From NCBI GenBank assembly GCA_963678705.1, contig OY783212.1:17422001-17486000 (forward strand): 64,000 nt of DNA, read 5' to 3'. Each line of letters begins with the position of its first letter. The stretch's first letter is position 1. The notes beneath the pieces are model-generated. The model had not been told where the DNA came from. It made no database searches and was given only the letters and a program-made list of their open reading frames with translations. This document shows positions 36,379 to 48,103 of this stretch, piece by piece. The position numbers were made by a program, and so were the translations under genes. This DNA is from Panorpa germanica (Eukaryota; Arthropoda; Insecta; Mecoptera; Panorpidae).

Positions 36379-39300
36379 TCATACGACTTTAAAACACTGT
36401 TGTTTGTCTGATGGTGGTTTTGTGTTATACAATATTGAATCTGCACGATATTGAGTACTTAGTAACGGCAGGTACCCGTAAACCTAAAAAAAAAAAAATA
36501 TAAGAATCAATTTCATAAATAAAAATAAAATAAACTAAAAATATAATATTTACTTTAACAAAAAAATTGATGCAATTATGTCTTGTTCCTAGATGTGTAC
36601 TAGCCTTAGAAATTCCAGTAGTACATCTTGGACAATTGAATCTCCCTCGGGAGGACACCTGAAAAAGAAATGTTTTTTAAATAAAAGAGTAACTTACAGG
36701 TAATACAGGAAATGTTTGCAGAAACCTACTTTTAAAGGAGGCTTTTTAGTTATATGAGAAACTAAAAAATTTAAAGCTATGTCTTCACAGTTCATGTGTT
36801 CGTCTACTTTATCTCTGATGGCCTGTGGCATCCAGTTCCAGTACATGTATAAATAATATCTATGAACGAAAGCTGCACCTGAATCAAATTAAAAACTCTT
36901 TATTAATAAACATTGTAACAAAACAATTGTGAACTAATTGCAAATAATACTTCTATAAAAGACATCTAAAAAGACATTATTACCTGTTAGAACCATACTG
37001 AATTCAGGATTAAAATGACTCCAGCTATATTCCCATTGTCTTTTTACTGGATCCCACTTATGATGTCGACCAAGCAAACCTACTATTTGATCACGATGCT
37101 CTCGCCAAACCCGAAAATTAAAAATAATCTCGTCTTGGCGTATATCTACATCATCATCTAAGGAAAGCACAGCCTCTGTTTCAATTGCGTCATAGGGTAT
37201 GAATCGATTGTTCAAAGAGTTTTTAGTAGTTAAAATGATCTAAAAAAAAAAACACGAATATTTAATTGAAAGACTTAAAACATTCTTTAAAATTCATAAT
37301 AAATGTATAACTAATGTATGTTTGGGTGTGCCGGAAGTATAGCATCTTTACCATATCCGAAATCTAAAACATGTAATAGTTATGTTATGTGTGCCTATGG
37401 TCTAAATTATCACAGCAAAGTGTTTAACAATGTTATAACTTCTTGTAATTAAAAATAAAATAACTATATATATCATACTTGCACTTCAACTCCAATTTCG
37501 GGCCATGTTAAATTTGATTCTGGTGGTGTTTGTTTGTTCCAGATAATAAGTATTTTGTTAAGATATGGTAAGCCGTTTAATGATTTCAGTAAACTAATCA
37601 AGACTTGCTCGCGTTCGTATGTTAATATTACAATCGTGAATTGTTCCCGTGGACGGTCTCCCCCAAGAGCAGAACAAAATTCTTTACTTGCACCAACTGA
37701 TGCTTTATTAATTGGATGGAAACCATAGCCAGAACCTGAAACATTATCATTACTAATTAGTAAGAGCTGTTTAAATAAATCATTTGGGGAAAGAACATTT
37801 ACCCTTAAATTTAGCATCTGACGGCAAAATGGGATCAAACGGAAGCTGAGGGTAAAGTGCAAATGGATCGCCCCATCGATTCCATATCTCGTATCCTTGA
37901 GTCAGCATGGCAGAGTAGTTTCTTTTGAAACCAGGACTAGCGTAAGGAAGTTCTTCAGCTCCTAAGATTTCCTTGTAGTTCTGCTTAGTAGATGGAATTT
38001 TAATAGGCTTGAAGGTGGAGTTAAACACGCTCTCTGCATGTATGTTAGGGGCAGGTTTTGGGGGAATGCCTAATCTATTTCTTATGGTTGCGATGATTGT
38101 ATCTACCGCGGCTTGAACAGTGCTCAAATACCTTTCCCAAATCATTTTTCCTTGCAGGCGCATGGATATTAAGTCATTATCTCCAAAAGTTTTCAATAGA
38201 AAGTGCATCTCAGTAACTCGAACTTTAGGCAACAGAATTGCTACTTTCTTCCAGTCAATAACCTCGGAATACGGTAATATTATTTGATCGCCTCCTAGAA
38301 TGACCGGTATTGCTCCTGAACGCAGTGCCTCGTACAAACGGGCTTGCATTATAGTGGTTGACACGTGTTCAGCATTACGTGGGGCTAGAATCAATGCAAA
38401 CGTAGATTTTCTAAGAATTGCTTGTCTTGAAGTTTCGTTACCGCAAAGGGCGTCATCTTCAGATTTCGATTCGGACACCGAAATGCAATCAAATTTAAAC
38501 AGGAAATTGTCTTTCGTTTTCTCAATTTTGTACTTTAAGTAATACAGAACAAAATCATCAATTAAATCGGGGTCAATTAGCTCGCTAAAATCATTAAAAT
38601 AATCAGACTTTAAGCCATCGTTGTTATCGTTATGGACTGTCACTGGATGGAATGGTTTTGTAAAATTTAATTTTAAATCACCTTCAAAGGTCATTAGGTA
38701 TTTTCGCCTGGCTGGTACAATTTGTGGATACTCTGTCCATACATCTCCACGAGTTTTTCCCATAATTGGAGGGACCACCAAGTCAAAACCATTTCGAAAT
38801 TTGGAAAATGTAAATGCCGATTGAACGATCATTGCTCGGTCAGTTTTAACATTTTCAAAAATATTTCCCTTTCCCAAATCATGGCGCGCTAAGTTCATAA
38901 GAACGTGATTTCTTCCATCTTCTCCCCAATAAAGCAATGTATATAGCAGACTGGCATTTATTGGTTCAATTCCTTCGACTTTGTTAGAATTATTGGCACT
39001 TATATCTCCTTGTCTCAATTTTTCTATTTCACTAGCATTTTCACCTACTAAAACTAGAAACAGACAAGCATCGTTTGGTTCTTTTGTTACATGGGCATTG
39101 TAACCCAGTGCTGTTTTAATTTCTGCCTTGAGGAAGCCGTCGATATTGATTGCTGATGACGAATCGTACACGTACACTGCAAATCCTGATTTCAGTGAAC
39201 ACTTAGAGTGGTCGAAACAGGTAGACATTCGACATGGAGGCGACAACAAATGAGGAGCCCAAGCTAAGGTCACGGGAGGAAGCGGCTCTGGGATATTTAA

Positions 39301-40620
39301 CTCAAGACTTCTTTGTACCGCTTCCTGTTCCGCCCAGTATGCCTGAGGAATCAAGAAATTAAATTAAAAGAACATTTCATTCACAAGAGGCCTATTGCTG
39401 CTTACTTATTGACTAAAACCTAATGAAGAATATAATTTCCTGGCATATTTATTAAGAAGAGTATCATTATGAAATTGACTTAGATGATTTGATTTTAACA
39501 TTAAGCAGTATAGTGTTCAGATATTATATTTTCAGAATATGATAACGACCTCTCATGAAAGCAAACGCAAACTTGTGACTTGCTTATTTCTTAAATGAAA
39601 GTCATCTCTTTACCGTTTTGTAGCCTGAATTTGTTATTAAACTATTTGATTCATTTAATAAAGAACCATACAGCTAACAAACTTACAACTGCCGAGGTAA
39701 TATCAACTTCAGTTTTTACTTTTCTGTGTCTAGCACGTAGCGTATTCTTGCACATATAATTAAAAAAAATATCATCTTATATTATACAATATTTATACAA
39801 TCTTAATATATATAAATTACGTGTCACGTTGTTCCTCCGCGATGGACGCCTAAACTACTTAACCGATTTTAATCAAATTTGTACACCGGGTGCAGTTTGA
39901 TACAACTTGAAAGATAGGATATCTTACATCTCAATTTATTATTATCTTATTAATTAATGTCTATTAATTATCTGTTTATGACATATGACATCTGGCGACG
40001 ATGATGGCGACATCTGTTGACTAGATTGAGTAAATAGATTGAGTAAATATTCAATAGATGGCGCTATGTAATGTAATATGACAAAAACGTTAGACACAGC
40101 AACGCGTGGCCGGGACAGCTAGTATATATATAAGTAATTAAAAATTGGAATTGTAATATCAGCGCTACAGATGTCGGCCATATTTATGACATAACATGTC
40201 TGTACTTTTAATGGATAGCCCTTTTCCAGCCCTTAGACATCTTCTTTCATGTAGTAATATTTATAATTACAAAATTTAATTTAATTTTAACAAAATTAGA
40301 AATGTCGTAATTTACTTATTTTAACGTAGGGGAGTGTCATTTCAAAACATTTCTCTCTCTGCATCAATCTAAACTGAATATTTAGCAATATATAGTCTGT
40401 CGATAAGACCCTTAACGAAACTCACCCTTTTAACAAAAAAAAAATACTTATATATTTTTACCTGTTGATTAAATCGATTTATATAAAATATAGTTACAAG
40501 AAACGCTGGAAGTGTGAATATTATTATTAACGCCCTTGTTCGTCTTTTTTTAAAGAAGTAATTATATATATTAAGTTCATTATTTCCAGCATTATTTAAT
40601 TGCACCCTTCCATACATCAT
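36379..40620 (-). CDS. EXTL3-like: EXTL3/botv-like glycosyltransferase, tandem copy 1
   Basis: Eight coding exons: 40462-40620, 37803-39342, 37479-37735, 36984-37239, 36730-36878, 36554-36658 and 36379-36483, plus phase-matched GT-AG joins throughout (seven exons by this count; the parent's two stem exons are absent). The product is about 856 aa: a short cytoplasmic N-terminus, a membrane anchor ([17 protein letters not shown]), an exostosin/GT47-like domain ([20 protein letters not shown]), and a GT64 domain with the metal-binding DDD at about 680-682. In known EXTL3 the GT64 domain transfers GlcNAc to start heparan sulphate chains in the Golgi. The linker after the anchor is only NRFNQQ, shorter than in copies 2 and 3. 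The frame is open and all introns are kept, so it is neither a retrocopy nor an obvious pseudogene. Expression cannot be judged. A Helitron sits in its first intron. Confidence 0.88.
39669..40131. mobile_element. copy 1-specific intron insertion containing a Helitron
   Basis: Copies 2 and 3 lack this block: copy 1 departs from the shared intron after AAAGAACCATA and returns at GTAATTAAAAATTGGAATTG. The right part is the Helitron at 39801-40122. The left part (39672-39800) is of unknown origin and carries a 34-codon minus-strand frame starting [20 protein letters not shown]. Confidence 0.6.
39801..40122 (+). mobile_element. Helitron-like non-autonomous element, second copy
   Basis: It starts TCTTAATATATATAAATTAC and ends GTGGCCGGGACAGCTAG followed by T. 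It is nearly the same sequence as 22305-22645. It lies in the first intron of EXTL3-like copy 1 only, so it arrived after that copy arose. Confidence 0.8.
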
Positions 40621-40954
40621 TTGTTATTGCTTTTATTTGCTTCCATTAATTTTTTTGTTGCTTTTTTCATTTATATCACTATAACCATAAAAAATTCACA
40701 CATAATTTTGAAGTAATTTTCCTAAAGAAGTTCTTGAAACAATTGAGTCACTAAAGTAGCCGGCTGTCACTCTGCACTTTTGTTTTATATCACTGCACTG
40801 ATATTGCACTGAGCAGGGTAGGATTTGGAGGTGTGGAGGCTCCTAATTATTATCTAATAATAATAAAAGAAACAACTTTTTCTATAAAAGAGACTAAAAA
40901 AGTTATGTATGAAATGTGTAGTAGTTATGGTACTTTTTATTTTAAAAGATAAAA

Positions 40955-41330
40955 AAATATGTATAAAACTTTATACAAATAAAAATTATTTATAAAAATA
41001 AATATTCTTAATGTATTATGTATATAAAATGATATATACCAGTATATAAAATTGCAATAGAACTTTAAAATATAAATAAGATTCTTAAATAAATTACGTA
41101 AATTTGGTTGTCCGCATTTTCAAGTAAGGAAACCATTATCATGTTTGGTATGAATAAACATCACTGAGTTTTGCTATGTGCTTTAATAAAAAGTTTGAAT
41201 TCTCACCGGCATATAAATAAAATAAAAAAACGAAGAAATCAACGTGAGAAACAACACAATGTGAGATTGTCAATGGAGCACCAATAATGAGCTAATTGGA
41301 TTGTGAACAATACCACTTTACATAAATGAA
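40955..41330. repeat. duplicated 3' flank of copy 2
   Basis: Sequence from AAAATATGTATAAAACTTTA to GAGCACCAATAATGAGCTAA is repeated almost exactly at 50825-51170 beside copy 3. It belongs to the duplicated unit. The copy 1 flank differs. Confidence 0.8.
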
Positions 41331-44300
41331 TCATAGGACCTTAAAACACTGTTGTTTGTCTGTTGGTGGTTTTGTGTTATACAATATTGAATCTGCACGA
41401 TATTGAGTACTTAGTAGCGGCAGGTACCCGTAAACCTAAAAAAAACAACTATAAGAATCAATTTCATAAATAAAAATAAAATAAACTAAAAATATAATAT
41501 TTACTTTAACAAAAAAATTGATGCAATTATGTCTTGTTCCTAGATGTGTACTAGCCCAAGAAATTGCACTAGTACATGTTGGACAATTGAATCTCCCTCG
41601 GGAGGACACCTGAAAAAGAAATGTTTTTTAAATAAAAGAGTAACTTACAGGTAATACAGGAATTGTTTGCAGAAACCTACTTTTAAAGGAGGTTTTTTAG
41701 TTATATGAGAAACCAAAAAATTTAAAGCTATGTCTTCACAGTTCATGTGTTCGTCTACTTTATCTCTGATGGCCTGCGGCATCCAGTTCCAGTACATGTA
41801 TAAATAATATCTATGAACGAAAGCTGCACCTGAATCAAATTAAAAACTCTTTATTAATAAACATTGTAACATAATAATTGTGAACTAATTGCAAATAATA
41901 CTTCTATAAAAGACATCTAAAAAGATAGTATTACTTGTTAGAACCATACTGAATTCAGGATTATAATAACTCCAGCTATATTCCCATTTTCTTTTTACCC
42001 TCTTATGATGTCGACCAATCAAACCTACTATTTGATCACGATGCTCTCTCCAAACCCGAAAATTGAAAATAATCTCGTCTTGGCGTATATCTACATCATC
42101 ATCTAAGGAAAGCACAGCCTCTGTTTCAATTGCGTCATAGGGTATGAATCGATTGTTCAAAGAGTTTTTAGTAGTTAAAATGATCTAAAAAAAAAAACAC
42201 GAATATTTAATTGAAAGACTTACAAACGTTTGGGTGTGCCGGAAGTATAGCAAAGTGTTTAACAATGTTATAACTTCTTGTGATTAAAAATAAAATAACT
42301 ATATATATATCATACTTGCACTTCAACTCCAATTTCGGGCCATGTTAAATTTGATTCTGGTGGTGTTTGTTTGTTCCAGATAATAAGAATTTTATTAAGA
42401 TATGGTAAGCCGTTTAATGATTTCAGTAAACTAATCAAGACTTGCTCGCGTTCATATGTTAATATTACAATCGTGAATTGTTCCCGTGGACGGTCTCCCC
42501 CAAGAGCAGAACAAAATTCTTTACTTGCACCATCTGATGCTTTATTAATTGGATGGAAACCATAGCCAGAACCTGAAACATTATCATTACTAATTAGTAA
42601 GAGCTGTTTAAATAAATCATTTGGGGAAAAAACATTTACCCTTAAATTTAGCATCTGACGGCAAAATGGGATCAAACGGAAGCTGAGGGTAAAGTGCAAA
42701 TGGATCGCCCCATCGATTCCATATCTCGTATCCTTGAGTCAGCATGGCAGAGTAGTTTCTTTTGAAACCAGGACTAGCGTAAGGAAGTTCTTCAGCTCCT
42801 AAGATTTCCTTGTAGTTCTGCTTAGTAGATGGAATTTTAATAGGCTTGAAGGTGGAGTTAAACACGCTCTCTGCATGTATGTTAGGGGCAGGTTTTGGGG
42901 GAATGCCTAATCTATTTCTTATGGTTGCGATGATTGTATCTACCGCGGCTTGAACAGTGCTCAAATACCTTTCCCAAATCATTTTTCCTTGCAGGCGCAT
43001 GGATATTAAGTCATTATCTCCAAAAGTTTTCAATAGAAAGTGCATCTCAGTAACTCGAACTTTAGGCAACAGAATTGCTACTTTCTTCCAGTCAATAACC
43101 TCGGAATACGGTAATATTATTTGATCGCCTCCTAGAATGACCGGTATTGCTCCTGAACGCAGTGCCTCGTACAAACGGGTTTGCATTATAGTGGTTGACA
43201 CGTATTCAGCATTACGTGGGGCTAGAATCAATGCAAACGTAGATTTTCTAAGAATTGCTTGTCTTGAAGTTTCGTTACCGCAAAGGGCGTCATCTTCAGA
43301 TTTCGATTCGGAAGCCGAAATGCAATCAAATTTAAACAGGAAATGGTCTTTCGTTTTCTCAATTTTGTACTTTAAGTAATACAGAACAAAATCATCAATT
43401 AAATCGGGGTCAATTAGCTCGCTAAAATCATTAAAATAATCAGACTTTAAGCCATCGTTGTTATCGTTATGGACTGTCACTGGATGGAATGGTTTTGTAA
43501 AATTTAATTTTAAATCACCTTCAAAGGTCATTAGGTATTTTCGCCTGGCTCGTACAAATTGTGGATACTCTGTCCATACATCTCCACGAGTTTTTCCCAA
43601 AATTGGAGGAACCACCAAGTCAAAACCATTTCGAAATTGGGAAAATGTAAATGCCGATTGAACGATCATTGCTCGGTCAGTTTTAACATTTTCAAAAATA
43701 TTTCCCTTCCCCAAATCATGGCGCGCTAAGTTCATAAGAACGTGATTTCTTCCATCTTCTCCCCAATAAATCAATGAATATAGCAGACTGGCATCTATTG
43801 GTTCAATTCCTTCGACTTTGTTAGAATTATTGGCACTTATATCTCCTTGTCTCAATTTTTCTATTTCACTAGCGTTTTCACCTACTAAAACTAGAAACAG
43901 ACAAGCATCGTTTGGTTCTTTTGTTACATGGGCATTGTAACCCAGTGCTGTTTTAATTTCTGCCTTGAGGAAGCCGTCGATATTGATTGCTGATGACGAA
44001 TCGTACACGTACACTGCAAATCCTGATTTCAGTGAACACTTAGAGTGGTCGAAACAAGTAGACATTCGACAGGGAGGCGACAACAAATGAGGAGCCCAAG
44101 CTATGGTCACGGGAGGAAGCGGCTCTGGGATATTTAACTCAAGACTTCTTTGTACCGCTTCCTGTTCCGCCCAGTATGCCTGAAGAATCAATAAATTAAA
44201 TTAAAAGAACATTTCATTCAGAAGAGGCCTATTGCTGCTTACTTATTGACTAAAACCTAATGAAGAACATAATTTCCTGGCATATTTATTCAGAATAGTA

Positions 44301-45393
44301 TCATTATGAAATTGACTTAGATGATTTGATTTTAACATTAAGCAGTATAGTGTTCAGATATTATATTTTCAGAATATGATAACGACCTCTCATGAAAGCA
44401 AACGCAAACTTGTGACTTGCTTATTTCTTAAATGAAAGTCATCTCTTTACCGTTTTGTAGCCTGAATTTGTTATTAAACTATTTGATTCATTTATTAAAG
44501 AAGCATAAGCAATTAAAAATTGGAATTGTAATTTCAGCGCTACAGATGTCGGCCATATTTATGACGTAACATGTCTGTACTTATAAGGAATACGTCAATT
44601 ATTTTTTTATGAATAAAAGTTTTCTGTTGAATATGCTATCTCTCTTACAAGTTAGAACTTTTACGAGTTAGCTATCTTTTTTGTATACAAGAAATAGCTA
44701 CTTAGCGGACCTGACATCACATGTCTGGGAATGTTCTATAATGTACAATCCCTTTAATAATTAAAGAGAAAAAATAACTTGACGTTAAAAAATGACAGGA
44801 GAAATGCAAATTTTAAATGGGCATATCTCCATTAAAAATAAGAAAACCAATATACATATATTACCATAAGTTTTAATAAAAATGTAAAAAATGTAATCAC
44901 AAGCCCATTTTGCAGATCCGAGAAACGAACCGGCAAGTATAGCAAATTAACGTTTTCAGCCCTTAGACATATTCTCTTTTGTAGTAATATTTATAATTAC
45001 AAAATTTAATTTAATTTTAACACAATTAGAAATGTGATAATTTACTTATTTTAATGTAGGGGAGTGTCATTTCAAAACAGGTTGAAACCTGTCTCTGCCT
45101 CAATCTAAACTGAATATGTAGCCTGTCAATTTGGACCCCTAATGAAACTCACCCTTTTAACAAAAAAAAAAATACTTATATATTTTTACCTGTTGAACTA
45201 GATCCAGGTTTTGTACTACAAAGATTGCATAATTGAATAGATGTATATACAGTATAGTTACAAGAAGCGTCAGAAGTGTGAATATTAATATTAACGTCCT
45301 TGTTCGTCTTTTTTTAAAGTAGTAATTATATCCGTTAGGTTCATTATTTCCAGCATTATTTAGGTCATTTAATTGCTCCTTTCCATACATCAT
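41331..45393 (-). CDS. EXTL3-like: EXTL3/botv-like glycosyltransferase, tandem copy 2
   Basis: Exons: 45190-45393, 42640-44179, 42316-42572, 41935-42184, 41681-41829, 41505-41609 and 41331-41435; product about 869 aa. Domain order is as in copy 1: anchor near residues 33-52, exostosin/GT47-like domain, then GT64 with DDD at about 695-697. The stem after the anchor is [16 protein letters not shown]. Two local oddities lie in the exon at 41935-42184: a 6-bp in-frame deletion relative to the other copies (HHKWDPVKR becomes HHKRVKR), and CTAACAG|GT at the donor changed to CTAACAA|GT, which keeps GT but weakens the donor and turns the junction Gly into Ser. The frame is open. The exon 41505-41609 is a mosaic of the copy 1 and copy 3 versions. 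Confidence 0.87.
44508..44912. repeat. family A MITE relic in copy 2 first intron
   Basis: It contains GAATTGTAATTTCAGCGCTA and CCCTTTAATAATTAAAGAGA and ends CACAAGCCCATT, which resemble reversed parts of the element at 9511-10149. Shorter relics lie at about 40128-40245 (copy 1) and 54747-54832 (copy 3), so the insertion probably preceded the duplications. Confidence 0.5.
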
Positions 45394-46316
45394 GTATTTG
45401 TTTTGTTGCTTTTTAAATTTATATCACTCACACATCACAAATCAAAAACACATCAAAATTCACACATCAATTTGAAGTGATTTTCCTAAAGAAATTCTTG
45501 AAACAATTGAATCTGATTGAGTCACTTAAGGAGATACCTGTCACTCTGCACTTTTGTTTTATATCACTGCACTGAGCAGGGTAGGATTTAGAGGTGTGGA
45601 GGTCCCTAATTATTTTCTAATAATAATAAAAGAGAACAACTTTTTCTTTTTCTATAAAAGAGACTAAAAAAGTTATGTATGAAATTTGAAGGTATCACGC
45701 GAATTCAAATCATACAAGATAGTCCAACGTTAAACTAAGTAAAAATGTAACAGTATTAGTTATGGTACTTTTTATTTAAAAAAAACCGGAAACATAATAT
45801 AAAGAAAAATCAACCCTTATTATCTACCCTTGTTAAAGGAATTTTCTTTCTAAACATCCATGTTTTTAATCAATGAATTGACCAGACGACTTTGTATTAG
45901 ATGATAAATGACCTTACATTTTCGTATACCTACAGTTCTTTGCATGAAGTACAATCAGTTAAAGCATTATTTCAATAAAGATTAGAGCAAATTAACAAGA
46001 ATATTTTAACTGTTAGAAATATTGTAATCTGTAATAGGCTTGTGTCCTATGTCTTAATTTATATAAAAGTGTACTATATATTGATAAAGTGGGTTACTAG
46101 AACCTCAAATGTTCAATTATTTTTTTAATAACTCCTTATATGTTAGTAGATATTAACAATTAAAAAAGTCATTTTGTCTCTTTAATTATTAAAGGATTCA
46201 ACGTTGTACACATTCCAAGTGCATGTGACATCACAATCCTGGTGTAATGGTTACCAACCTTACAGCTTTTAAATCTCTGCTATATGTATTTATATACCAA
46301 AATATCAAATATTATT

Positions 46317-48103
46317 TTTTTTTTTTATATTTATTCACTTATTTGCCTTGACTTTCTTACGTCATAGCCACCAACAATCTTTTTTAAATACATCTTTTAT
46401 AATTTATAATTTAATTTTACAAATTTATAAATATTTTAATATTTCACTAATTAATTTCCGTCCGTTCCACTGTATAATATCAATTTCTAGAAACCTTATT
46501 TACGAATAGACGCTATTTAATAATTATAATTTTATATGTTACTCTAATATGTATGCTCTTATATTATATTATTTTTATAATTTCGCTATTTTTTTCTTCC
46601 TCTTTCTATATTTTCAAATATAGAAAATTTATTTGAATCCGTCATGAATTTATTTCTTTCTTCATTTTTATTTTCACTAAAATTTTGTGATACTAATAAT
46701 TTAGAGTTGGATTGAATTTTTGGTACTTTTATGGACCTCTGAGAATTATTTTCTGTTTGTTCCTCGTCATTATCTTGTTCATTTTTTCTGTAATTGTTCC
46801 TTGTATTATAAGTTCTAGGTGTAGAATTTGTAATATAATTAATGAAACTTTGTTCTTTCTCATTCTGTTTAGTTTCAATTTTATTATCATTTATATTATT
46901 TTGTTTTTTAATATTTTCCTTTTTACAGTTTCTATCTAAATATGTTCTTTTTCTAATGGGTGCTGGCTTATATGATGGTATACTATTTTCACGACTTGTT
47001 AAATTTTGAGGAAAGTCCTTTTCATAATTAGATAATATATCAAATCTATTTTTTGTAGTTACAGCATACGAATTTTTGTCTTTCCAAATTTGAGGTATTT
47101 CAATAGCGGCTTCTTGATAACTAAGATTTCTGTTTCCCATTAAAATTTTTATTTCTTGTTGCCTTTTTCTTTCTTTGCAATTTTTATCAGTCGCATCATG
47201 TTCTTCATCACAATTTACACATTTTATAATTTCATTTTTACATAAATTTAGCGTATGTTCATTTGAACCACATTTGCTACATCTACTCTTTCCTTTACAT
47301 TGATTGGCCGTATGGTTATATCTTAAACATTTATAACATTGTCTCGTATTTTTAATAAATGGTTCACAGGGTAATTTAGCATTCCAAATATAAATATATT
47401 GAGGTAAATTTTGGCCTTCAAAGAAAATGATAATATTTCTAGAGTCCTCATATTTAATTTCATCTTCAACTTTCACTCTCCTTTTTAATCTCCTTATGGA
47501 GTGGATTTTATAAGGGTCACTATAAATGTTTTCTTTTAATTCTTCCTCCGAAAATTCAATATCTACATTTTTGATAATTCCAATTCTTGTAATCCAAAAC
47601 ATTGGTATAAACATATCAACTCCTGATGTTTTCTTGTTATTTAATTTCACTAACATATTAGCTGATTTAGGATTTTTACATACCGCCATTATTCTATTTT
47701 TCCCTATTTTCTTTATTTCTGTAATATCTTTTCCATATTCTGAATTATATAGCATTTTTGCTGTTTTTAATGTACTGATCCCATATTTTTCATTTAGAAT
47801 ATCTTCTTTCTGAATCATAATTTTATAAGAAGATAAAGTTAAATTATCTTCATTGTATAAATTTATATTGGGGTCAACTCCCACTTTCCCCTCAGAATTC
47901 AAATTCATTTTTTAAATTCAGAAAATTTGAATATTAAAATAATAATATTTTAGATAATGCAATTTTACTTTAAATTTAAATTTACTTTTTAATTAATTTA
48001 TATATATGTATATTTAATAATATTAGTTCAATTAAATTATTTTAAGGAAACAAACAAAACACGTCTATCACGTATCGAATGACTACTCGATTGTATATAT
48101 ATG
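46317..48103 (-). mobile_element. Jockey/I-like LINE with ORF2 deleted
   Basis: A minus-strand insertion flanked by the target duplication TCAAATATTATT (46305-46316 and 48104-48115), with its A tail at the left (run of T on the plus strand). It has a 5' UTR, an intact ORF1, the first codons of ORF2 (DIIQWNGRKLIS, the usual start of the endonuclease) and then directly the 3' end GGCTATGACGTAAGAAAGTC. Reverse transcriptase and endonuclease are missing. Confidence 0.82.
46586..47908 (-). CDS. LINE ORF1 (Gag-like) with zinc knuckles
   Basis: A 440-aa open frame. It has a central basic region (IRRLKRRVKVEDEIKYEDSR) of the PRE/C2HC type, then three Cys-His knuckles: C191-x2-C194-x4-H199-x4-C204, C210-x2-C213-x4-H218-x4-C223 and C230-x2-C233-x3-H237-x6-C244, and a polar, Asn-rich C-terminus. 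ORF1 proteins of Jockey and I clades bind the element RNA and carry it to the nucleus or chromosome ends. It is uninterrupted, although the partner ORF2 has been deleted, so the element could move only with help in trans. Confidence 0.88.
   Translation of the reverse strand: MNLNSEGKVGVDPNINLYNEDNLTLSSYKIMIQKEDILNEKYGISTLKTAKMLYNSEYGKDITEIKKIGKNRIMAVCKNPKSANMLVKLNNKKTSGVDMFIPMFWITRIGIIKNVDIEFSEEELKENIYSDPYKIHSIRRLKRRVKVEDEIKYEDSRNIIIFFEGQNLPQYIYIWNAKLPCEPFIKNTRQCYKCLRYNHTANQCKGKSRCSKCGSNEHTLNLCKNEIIKCVNCDEEHDATDKNCKERKRQQEIKILMGNRNLSYQEAAIEIPQIWKDKNSYAVTTKNRFDILSNYEKDFPQNLTSRENSIPSYKPAPIRKRTYLDRNCKKENIKKQNNINDNKIETKQNEKEQSFINYITNSTPRTYNTRNNYRKNEQDNDEEQTENNSQRSIKVPKIQSNSKLLVSQNFSENKNEERNKFMTDSNKFSIFENIERGRKK

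Noticed and set aside
38300..38824. Plus-strand open frames inside the large EXTL3-like exon, repeated in copies 2 and 3
   Set aside because: They are antisense shadows of the coding exon; their conservation follows from the true gene on the minus strand.
46712..47813. Plus-strand hydrophobic frames opposite the LINE ORF1
   Set aside because: Shadows of the lysine/asparagine-rich ORF1 on the minus strand.
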